Source of the DNA: a bacterium
GTDB lineage: Bacteria; UBP18; UBA7526
Direction of reading: 5' to 3'
Length of the DNA: 10,404 nt
Assembly: GCA_018903055.1 (NCBI GenBank)
Contig: JAHIPW010000025.1
Location: forward strand, 1 to 10,404
Made by a program: the position numbers and the translations under genes. The notes beneath the pieces are model-generated. The model was given only the letters and a program-made list of their open reading frames with translations, did no database searches and was not told where the DNA came from. This document shows positions 5,631 through 10,404 of the stretch, one piece after another. Within the stretch, counting starts at the first letter, position 1. Every line of letters starts with the position of its first letter.

Positions 5631-6585
5631 TTTTTTTCCCACTTTCCCACTTTCCCATTTTCTCATTTTCCTGCTTTTGGGCTGGCTTGCTCTTCCACCT
5701 ATTATGCATCCACCACCACTGGGAAGGATATTTTCTAACATATCTCTCAATGATCCGGGTAAGTCTTTGAGTATTGGTTATCAAATCTTCTTCTTTATTT
5801 TCAGTATTAACTAAAGGGACTTCAGGCTCTATGATTAACCGATGCCTCTTTCTTCCTTCTCTAATAATGTACATAGGAACCAGGGGAGCCCCGGTCCTCT
5901 GGGCAAAGATGACTGGGCCGGCAGGAGTGGAGGCGAGTCTTCCAAAGAAATCAACGAAGACTCCTTCCTTCCCGGCATTCTGATCGATGGGAATAATGAG
6001 AAGTTCTCCTTTTTTTAGGGAGGTTAAGGCTCTCTTGGCTACCAGGCTCTTCGGCTTAGGGGGAACGGTTCCTATATTTGAGCGGTCGCGCAGTTCCTGC
6101 ATGAGCCGAGATACTCTTTCATCCTTGGTGTCCTTGGCAATGACGCTCGCTGGATAGCCTTCGTTGGCTATCTTGCGCAAGAGAAGAGTGATATTTCCGA
6201 TATGGCCCATAATTCCAATCGCCCCTTTTCCTTTAGCTAAGGCCCTATCTAAGTTCTCCTTTCCCTCAATGGCCAAGAGATGGGCATACCTCTTTCCATA
6301 TTCCAATGCTCGAATCATCTCGAATCCGCTCTGAGCAATATGGCAATAGTTCTCCTTTATTATTCTCTTTAGTTCTCGAGGAGTTTTACCTTTCCCCAGA
6401 GCCATCTCGATATTCTTCAGACCTATCCCACGATGTTTCCGGTCAACATAATAAGCCAGGTGACCAATGCATCTCCCTCCCCAGAGGAGGAGATTAAGGG
6501 GGAGAAGCCTTATGGGAAGAAGGATGCCATATAAAACAATTCCTCCCAAGCTATGCCTGATCTTTTTTCTCAATCTTTTCAGCAC
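5626..6585 (-). CDS. LpxL/HtrB-type lipid A acyltransferase, paralogue 1
   Basis: Family members add a secondary acyl chain to Kdo-lipid A at the inner membrane. The 319-residue protein has a hydrophobic N-terminus (about 14-47). Conserved blocks are EGKENLDRALAKGKG (about 107-121), the GHIGN catalytic-His block (His at about 128), LIIPIDQNAGKEGVFVDFFG, and the C-terminal YVRKYPSQWWWMHNRWK. The acidic residue normally five positions after the His is Thr. The start is the GTG at 6585, five bases after a strong GGAGGAG, inside the 3' end of the preceding paralogue (35-nt overlap). A further GTG at 6612 lacks such a site. The last 15 or so residues (ENEKMGKWESGKKN) are encoded by an octamer array and extend past the usual family end. 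Which acyl position it serves is unknown. Confidence 0.88.
   Translation of the reverse strand: MLKRLRKKIRHSLGGIVLYGILLPIRLLPLNLLLWGGRCIGHLAYYVDRKHRGIGLKNIEMALGKGKTPRELKRIIKENYCHIAQSGFEMIRALEYGKRYAHLLAIEGKENLDRALAKGKGAIGIMGHIGNITLLLRKIANEGYPASVIAKDTKDERVSRLMQELRDRSNIGTVPPKPKSLVAKRALTSLKKGELLIIPIDQNAGKEGVFVDFFGRLASTPAGPVIFAQRTGAPLVPMYIIREGRKRHRLIIEPEVPLVNTENKEEDLITNTQRLTRIIERYVRKYPSQWWWMHNRWKSKPAQKQENEKMGKWESGKKN
5635..5674. repeat. Octamer array encoding the LpxL paralogue 1 tail, TTTCCCAC unit, five units
   Basis: Units TTTCCCAC, TTTCCCAC, TTTCCCAT, TTTCTCAT and TTTCCTGC are in strict 8-nt register within the coding sequence. On the coding strand the reading frame passes through without a stop and ends at TAA in the neighbouring CATTAAT heptamer. 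Confidence 0.85.
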
Positions 6586-7522
6586 GGATCTCCTCCAACT
6601 TACGCAGGGCACCCCGCCATCTCCTATAGATCCAGAAATATTGGGTAGGATACTTTCTCACATAATCCTCAATAATGTCGGTAAACTTCTGGGTATTGAT
6701 CAAGATATCCTTCTCCTTATTCCCGGTTAGTTCTAACTCTACTGGTGGATCGATGACTATAGTATATCCCTGGTTCCCTTTCTTTCGTACAATAAACATA
6801 GGAAGGAGGGTGGCACCACTCCTCTTTGCCAGGGTAACTGTCCCGGGGGCAGAGGCCGCTGGCTGACCGAAGAAATCTACCCAGACAGCTCCCTTATCCT
6901 CAAAGAAGTTCCTATCCTGCTGAAGATAGAGGATTTTATTCTCCCTCAGCCATCTTAAGGATTTCCTTACTGCTCGATGGGCGGGCAGGGCAGGAATGGA
7001 ATGGAATTTCAGTCTTCTCTGCATATCCTTAATGAGTCGGGCTACTTTCTTATCCCGAACTTCTCTATAGAGAACACCCAGAGGATAACCTTCCTTGACT
7101 AATTTAGTACCCATGAGCATGAAGTTCCCTAAGTGGCCACTAATGGTCATCACTCCCTTACCCTTGGCTAAGGCTCTGTCCAGATTCTCCTTTCCCTCTA
7201 TGATGAACATGCCATCAATGGTTTCTTGCGAAAGGCGATAACAGCGGAGCACCTCTACGCCGTACCTGGTTAAGTTATGGTAGACCCCTTTAGCAATCCT
7301 CTTTAATTCCTCTTGAGACTTCTTTTTTCCGAAGGCGAGGTTTAGGTTTTTAAAGACCGTCTTATGGTAGAGCCTGATGAGCCAGGCAAATCTGGCCATT
7401 CCCCGGGCAAAAGAATAGGCCATCCTCCAGGACATAGCGTTTATCAGCCAGATGGTAAACCTTAAAAGTACTCTATAGACTATCCAGTACTTCCATTCTC
7501 TCTTAATAAGCCGTCTTCTCAT
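6551..7522 (-). CDS. LpxL/HtrB-type lipid A acyltransferase, paralogue 2
   Basis: The 323-residue protein is a paralogue of the proteins on both sides. A hydrophobic N-terminal region (about 11-50) suggests membrane association. SGHLGNFMLMG carries the catalytic-type His at about 130, with Met where an acidic residue is expected five positions later. The second conserved block reads LYLQQDRNFFEDKG, then VWVDFFG, and LLPMFIVRKKG follows. YVRKYPTQYFWIYRRWRG matches the C-terminus of the other two copies. The ATG at 7522 follows an in-frame TAG, with AAGGAT about six bases upstream. Its 3' end overlaps the next paralogue by 35 nt, so the two are likely translated together. Substrate and acyl chain cannot be read from sequence. 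Confidence 0.9.
   Translation of the reverse strand: MRRRLIKREWKYWIVYRVLLRFTIWLINAMSWRMAYSFARGMARFAWLIRLYHKTVFKNLNLAFGKKKSQEELKRIAKGVYHNLTRYGVEVLRCYRLSQETIDGMFIIEGKENLDRALAKGKGVMTISGHLGNFMLMGTKLVKEGYPLGVLYREVRDKKVARLIKDMQRRLKFHSIPALPAHRAVRKSLRWLRENKILYLQQDRNFFEDKGAVWVDFFGQPAASAPGTVTLAKRSGATLLPMFIVRKKGNQGYTIVIDPPVELELTGNKEKDILINTQKFTDIIEDYVRKYPTQYFWIYRRWRGALRKLEEIRAEKIEKKDQA
6590..6596 (-). promoter_or_regulatory. Strong ribosome binding site for the GTG start of LpxL paralogue 1
   Basis: GGAGGAG lies inside the 3' end of paralogue 2, followed by ATCC and the GTG at 6585-6583. Its strength and spacing decide the start over the GTG at 6612 and point to translational coupling. Confidence 0.75.
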
Positions 7523-7560
7523 CTAACATCCTTCAGGGGTTAGGGGGAAAACATCTAAAG

Positions 7561-7611
7561 GTTACTAGCAGTTACTAATGGTTACTAAACAGTTACTACC
7601 AGTTACCAAAG
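7561..7611. repeat. Array of five units of about 10 nt, GTTACTANYA unit
   Basis: GTTACTAGCA, GTTACTAATG, GTTACTAAACA, GTTACTACCA and GTTACCAAAG have periods of 10, 10, 11 and 10 nt. The array lies upstream of the paralogue 2 ribosome site and is related to the TANNGGTTAA array at 5451-5500. Confidence 0.85.
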
Positions 7612-7648
7612 ATTAATATAAGTAAGCTTTTCGCTAATGCTCAAGAAC

Positions 7649-7764
7649 CTTGTTACTCACTTTGCTCGTAATAAGGGGGCCTCGGCCTTCAGTGAAAAAA
7701 CTTGTTTCTTCGTTACGCTCAGAAATAAGAGCAACTGTTCGTAACAGTCCGGCTTTAGACGGAC
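7649..7764. repeat. Chain of four small hairpins in the gap before LpxL paralogue 2
   Basis: CTTGTTAC/GTAATAAG (7649-7675) and CTTGTTTC/GAAATAAG (7701-7729) share one plan: 8-bp arms with one mismatch around a TTYG...GCTC loop. ACTGTT-CGT-AACAGT (7734-7748) is a perfect 6-bp hairpin, and GTCCG/CGGAC (7747-7764) overlaps it. None is followed by a T-run, so I do not call a terminator. Confidence 0.65.
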
Positions 7765-7774
7765 GTAGTAACCG

Positions 7775-8704
7775 TTATTCTTCCTGCTCCCCCTGTTTTG
7801 GTGGTTGGGTTTTCCAACGTCGATAGGTCCAGAGCCACTGCTCAGGATATTTCTTTACATAGGATTCAATAATCTTAGTAAACTTAGCACTATTTACCAA
7901 AATATCTTTTTCTTTGTTGCCGGTTACTTCTAATTCCACTGGAGGTCCAAAGATAATTCTATGTTTACTAGTCATCTCTCTAACAACGAACATAGGCAGG
8001 ACAGTAGCTCCAGTTCTCTTGGCCAATACTACCGGTCCAATGGGGGTTGCTGCTGAATAACCAAAGAAGTCGACAAAGACCCCTTGAGGAGAATTACGGT
8101 CTGCCTGTATGCAGAGAACTTTATTCTCTCTTAGCCATTTTAGGGATTTACGAACTGAAGCATGAGAAGGGGAAGTGGGTATAAGGCTAATTCCTAAGTG
8201 GTGTCCGATATCGAAAAAGAGTTTTACAACTCTCGCCTCATTTGTTCCATAAATGAAAGAGGCGCAGGGATAACCTTCCTGAACCAATTTAGCGCCCATC
8301 AAAGGAAAATTACCTAAATGGGCAGAGAGCCCAATCACCCCTTTTCCTCGAGCCAGAGCAGCATCTAAATATTCTCTTCCCTGGATAGTAAATATTTTAT
8401 CGATCTCTGTCTGGGTGAATTTAAAGGTGCGTAATAGCTCACAAATGTTTTTAGCAATATTGCGGTAGGCTTCCCGAGCAATGGCTCTAATTTCCTGGGG
8501 GTCTTTCTCTCTTCCGAAAGCGCGATTAAGGTTATTAAAGACTATTTGACGTCTAACCCTCAGTATCCAAGCCAACCCAGCCAGACTATTTGCCAGGCTA
8601 TACATTATCTTTAAGGGTAAAATATTTATCAGGGCAATAGCTATCTTAAGCACTACCCATCCTACATTATGTTTGATCCATCTTTTCACCTTTTTCACTC
8701 CCAT
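7775..8704 (-). CDS. LpxL/HtrB-type lipid A acyltransferase, paralogue 3
   Basis: The 309-residue protein is the first of the three acyltransferases in transcription order and overlaps the waaA stop by 10 nt. AGGA lies about six bases before the ATG at 8704, so it is coupled to waaA. A hydrophobic segment spans about 13-49. SAHLGNFPLMG has the His at about 129 with Pro at the position usually acidic. LCIQADRNSPQG, VFVDFFG and VLPMFVVRE follow. The C-terminus YVKKYPEQWLWTYRRWK is shared with its paralogues. Coupling to the Kdo transferase fits an enzyme that needs Kdo-lipid A as acceptor, as enteric LpxL does; this is inference. The stop TAA is directly followed on the coding strand by CGGTTACTACG, a repeat-like sequence. 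Confidence 0.9.
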   Translation of the reverse strand: MGVKKVKRWIKHNVGWVVLKIAIALINILPLKIMYSLANSLAGLAWILRVRRQIVFNNLNRAFGREKDPQEIRAIAREAYRNIAKNICELLRTFKFTQTEIDKIFTIQGREYLDAALARGKGVIGLSAHLGNFPLMGAKLVQEGYPCASFIYGTNEARVVKLFFDIGHHLGISLIPTSPSHASVRKSLKWLRENKVLCIQADRNSPQGVFVDFFGYSAATPIGPVVLAKRTGATVLPMFVVREMTSKHRIIFGPPVELEVTGNKEKDILVNSAKFTKIIESYVKKYPEQWLWTYRRWKTQPPKQGEQEE

Positions 8705-9972
8705 AATTTTCCTATCAGTTCCACTGTTCTTTCTGAGGCCCCCTGATGCCTCTTAACAATTTCTTGAGCTCTTTTTCCTGTCTTCTCTCTTTTTTCAGGG
8801 TTTTTTAAGAGGTCTAAAATATTTTTTAATAGTTCTTCTCTATCCCTGGCCTGGATTCCTCCTTTTCCTTCTATAAGTAATCGAGCACTCTCCACGAAGT
8901 TATGCATATAGGGCCCGAAGAGAGGCGCCTTGCCTAAGGCAGCCGGCTCCAAGATATTGTGCCCCCCAACAGGAACCAAGCTCCCTCCCACAAAGACTAC
9001 TGTTGCCAAAGAGTAAACCTTTGCTAATTCACCGATAGTATCGATGAGAATAATCGGTGATCGGTGATCGGTGATCGGTGATCGGTGATTAGTGATCTGG
9101 GAGCGGCGGATACAAGAGAGATTTTTATTTTTAATTAAGGACTCAACTTCTGGGATGCGTTCTGGGTGGCGGGGAGTAAGAATGAGTCTTAGGTTTGGGT
9201 ATTCTTCCCTTGCCTTCTGATAAATATCTAAGATAATCTCTTCTTCCCCGGGATGAGTACTTCCGGCAACCAGAACCAGATCTTTTGAAGAAATCTTCAG
9301 TTCTTCAGCCAACCTTTCCCTATCTGAAACTTCAGTCTGCAGTCCATCGAACTTGACATTACCCGTAACATGGACTCTTTCTTTTGGGGCCCCTAAAGAG
9401 ATGATTCGCTCCTCATCCAATTTAGACTGCATACAGAATAGATCGATGTTAAAGAGTACTTTCTTTAAAAAGGGCTTTATTATTTTATAGCCCTTAAAAG
9501 AGCTGGGTGAGATTCTACCATTAACTACTGCCAGAGGAATTTTTCTTTTCTTTGTCTCTCTTATAAAATTGGGCCAAAGCTCGGTCTCAACCATAATGAA
9601 GAGTTTGGGCTGGATGATTTTTAAAACTTTATTTACAATCCATTTAAAGTCTAAGGGGAAGTAGATAATTTCCTTGGGATCGGAGATTGCCTTCCTGGCC
9701 ATATCCTGGCCGGTATCCGTTACGGTAGAAATTAAAAAACTATACTTCGGAAATCTCTTTCTTATAGCATCTATTACAGGAGAGGCAGCGATTACTTCTC
9801 CTACGCTCACTGCATGAACCCAGATGATATCTTTATCTTTTAACTTCGGGATAAACCCCAGACGCTGCTTCAGTCCCTTCTTATACTTTCCTTTAGTAAT
9901 CATTCTAAAAAGGAAATAGGGAGTGGAGAAGAGTAAGAATAAAAATAGTAACATACTGTAGATAGGATACAT
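8695..9972 (-). CDS. waaA: Kdo transferase (3-deoxy-D-manno-octulosonic acid transferase)
   Basis: WaaA (KdtA) transfers Kdo from CMP-Kdo onto the lipid A precursor. The 425-residue length is typical of the family. A membrane anchor spans about 5-25. Signatures in order: WVHAVSVGE (about 51-59, with the catalytic-type Glu at 59), ETELWPN, NGRISPSSF, GNVKFDG, AGSTHPGEEE, TPRHPERIPEV and DTIGELAKVY, then FVGGSLVPVGGHNILEPAA. The ATG at 9972 is preferred over the upstream TTG at 9993 because AAAGG lies five bases before it. Residues about 291-307 (ITNHRSPITDHRSPI) are encoded by a TCGGTGA heptamer array, in the linker just before DTIGEL. All conserved motifs flank the insertion intact. Whether it adds one or more Kdo units cannot be told. 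Confidence 0.95.
   Translation of the reverse strand: MYPIYSMLLFLFLLFSTPYFLFRMITKGKYKKGLKQRLGFIPKLKDKDIIWVHAVSVGEVIAASPVIDAIRKRFPKYSFLISTVTDTGQDMARKAISDPKEIIYFPLDFKWIVNKVLKIIQPKLFIMVETELWPNFIRETKKRKIPLAVVNGRISPSSFKGYKIIKPFLKKVLFNIDLFCMQSKLDEERIISLGAPKERVHVTGNVKFDGLQTEVSDRERLAEELKISSKDLVLVAGSTHPGEEEIILDIYQKAREEYPNLRLILTPRHPERIPEVESLIKNKNLSCIRRSQITNHRSPITDHRSPIILIDTIGELAKVYSLATVVFVGGSLVPVGGHNILEPAALGKAPLFGPYMHNFVESARLLIEGKGGIQARDREELLKNILDLLKNPEKREKTGKRAQEIVKRHQGASERTVELIGKLWE
9054..9102. repeat. Heptamer array inside waaA, TCGGTGA unit, seven units
   Basis: Five perfect TCGGTGA units (9054-9088) are followed by TTAGTGA and TCTGGGA. On the coding strand the unit TCACCGA is stop-free in every frame and cycles through Ser-Pro-Ile-Thr-Asp-His-Arg. 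The unit resembles the AATCGGTG octamers at 4231-4262. Confidence 0.95.
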
Positions 9973-9977
9973 TTTTA

Positions 9978-9982
9978 CCTTT
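9978..9982 (-). promoter_or_regulatory. Ribosome binding site deciding the waaA start
   Basis: AAAGG on the coding strand lies five bases before the ATG at 9972. The alternative TTG at 9993 has no comparable site. Confidence 0.6.
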
Positions 9983-9997
9983 AAGTTAGTCAATAAA

Positions 9998-10037
9998 GGT
10001 TATCCGGTAACCAGGTGATCGGGGACTAGGACATCAG
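9998..10037. repeat. Octamer array, left arm of a composite repeat block
   Basis: Units GGTTATCC, GGTAACCA, GGTGATCG, GGGACTAG and GACATCAG have an exact 8-nt period. They are inverted relative to the array at 10243-10298; for example, GGTTATCC matches the reverse complement of the right-arm GGATAGCC with one difference. Confidence 0.75.
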
Positions 10038-10066
10038 GAAATTTGTTTAAATCCGAAGCTCGAAAC

Positions 10067-10130
10067 CCAGCACCAGAGCAGAGCTCGGTGCTGGACCAGT
10101 CCCGCACCGAAACGAAGTTTCTGGTGCGGG
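10067..10130. repeat. Two adjacent bulged hairpins
   Basis: Hairpin 1 (10067-10094): CCAGCACC pairs with GGTGCTGG, one bulged A on the left, then GAGC/GCTC around an AGA loop. Hairpin 2 (10101-10130): CCCGCACC pairs with GGTGCGGG, one bulged T on the right, then GAAAC/GTTTC around a GAA loop. Both share an 8-bp outer stem with GCACC/GGTGC, one bulge, a shorter inner stem and a 3-nt loop. Neither is followed by a T-run, so they are unlikely to be terminators. Confidence 0.8.
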
Positions 10131-10242
10131 GTCCGAAACCCGAAAAAATGACCCAATTTCCCAATGTTTAAATTTAGTCATCGAGGCATTTAGACATTTG
10201 TTCGTCATTCTGGTTTCTGGTTTTGTCATTATTTTTGCTCTT
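10131..10242. repeat. Gene-free stretch with degenerate heptamers
   Basis: This part of the 331-nt gap upstream of waaA has no credible gene. TTCGTCA, TTCTGGT, TTCTGGT and TTTGTCA (10201-10228) are four heptamers in register, and degenerate ATTTAGTCA/CATTTAGACA words precede them. I see no clear -35/-10 pair on the minus strand. Confidence 0.55.
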
Positions 10243-10298
10243 CCGGATCTCCGGATCACCTGATCACCCAGTCCCGGATAGCCTGATAACCTGATATC
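10243..10298. repeat. Octamer array, right arm of the composite repeat block
   Basis: CCGGATCT, CCGGATCA, CCTGATCA, CCCAGTCC, CGGATAGC, CTGATAAC and CTGATATC keep an 8-nt register for seven units. The array ends five bases before the stop codon of the next gene upstream. Confidence 0.75.
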
Positions 10299-10303
10299 CT
10301 ACT

Positions 10304-10404
10304 TTAGGCAAAGTAACCGTCTGCTTCCTCTGTAAGCCTGTTTAGGACTTTTTCTATTTCTTCGGTCTTTTCTTTTATTATCTTTTGTGATGCTTTAGGC
10401 GGAA
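10304..10404 (-). CDS. 3' end of an unidentified protein (32 residues visible)
   Basis: One frame on the minus strand is open from the right edge to a TAA at 10306-10304. It encodes a tail rich in Lys, Glu and Ile, including KIIKEKTEEIEKVLNRL, which looks helical or coiled-coil, and ends EADGYFA. The other two minus-strand frames hit stops early. It is read in the same direction as waaA and could be upstream in the same operon, though the 331-nt repeat gap leaves room for a separate promoter. I do not recognise the family. Confidence 0.5.
   Translation of the reverse strand, partial: PPKASQKIIKEKTEEIEKVLNRLTEEADGYFA

Noticed and set aside
5538-5750. A 70-codon minus-strand open frame across the lpxK/lpxL gap.
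   Set aside because: It overlaps the lpxL paralogue in another frame and is translated from the palindrome and repeat arrays.
9054-9102. Possible CRISPR-like array.
   Set aside because: Units are 7 nt with no spacers, and no cas gene is present.
10101-10130. GC-rich hairpin as an intrinsic terminator.
   Set aside because: No T-run follows on either strand, and it belongs to a pair of similar hairpins within a repeat block.
10047-10259. A 70-codon minus-strand open frame upstream of waaA.
   Set aside because: It is made of the two hairpins and degenerate heptamers, has low-complexity composition and no good ribosome site.

Overview
The window is a lipopolysaccharide (LPS) inner-core and lipid A assembly cluster from a Gram-negative, LPS-making bacterium. 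All genes lie on the minus strand, so transcription runs from the right end to the left. The proteins are rich in Lys, Arg and Ile. Combined with the dense intergenic repeats, this suggests an uncultured candidate-phylum genome (Omnitrophota-like lineages are one possibility). That placement is inference; no rRNA or taxonomic marker is present.

In transcription order: the last 32 codons of an unidentified gene (10304-10404); a 331-nt repeat-filled gap; waaA (Kdo transferase), overlapping a HtrB/LpxL-type acyltransferase by 10 nt; a 252-nt gap of repeats and hairpins; two more LpxL paralogues overlapping by 35 nt; lpxK (lipid A 4'-kinase); waaF (heptosyltransferase II); a WaaE/KdtX-type family 2 glycosyltransferase; a cytoplasmic-looking polysaccharide deacetylase; a WaaQ-type heptosyltransferase; and the first 54 codons of a possible WaaP-type LPS kinase. 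The genes fit one pathway: LpxK phosphorylates the lipid A disaccharide, WaaA adds Kdo, the LpxL enzymes add secondary acyl chains, and WaaF, WaaQ and the GT2 enzyme extend the core, which the deacetylase and kinase may decorate. WaaC (heptosyltransferase I) is not seen here.

The unusual part is the repeats. Almost every gap longer than 100 nt holds arrays of short degenerate units with a strict period of 7, 8 or about 10 nt, or large imperfect palindromes. The unit sequence differs from place to place while array size stays similar (about 35-50 nt, often five units). Several arrays lie inside genes: a TCGGTGA array in waaA, an AATTTTG array in lpxK, and an octamer array encoding the C-terminal tail of one LpxL. 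Others supply the stop codon of waaF and of the GT2 gene, and abut that of the third LpxL. The heptamers resemble in style the short tandemly repeated repetitive (STRR) sequences of cyanobacteria. In-frame repeat insertions are known from Rickettsia palindromic elements.

I see no CRISPR array, tRNA, rRNA, transposase or phage gene. I do not see a clearly new enzymatic system. The most novel signal is this repeat family and its intrusion into lipid A genes.
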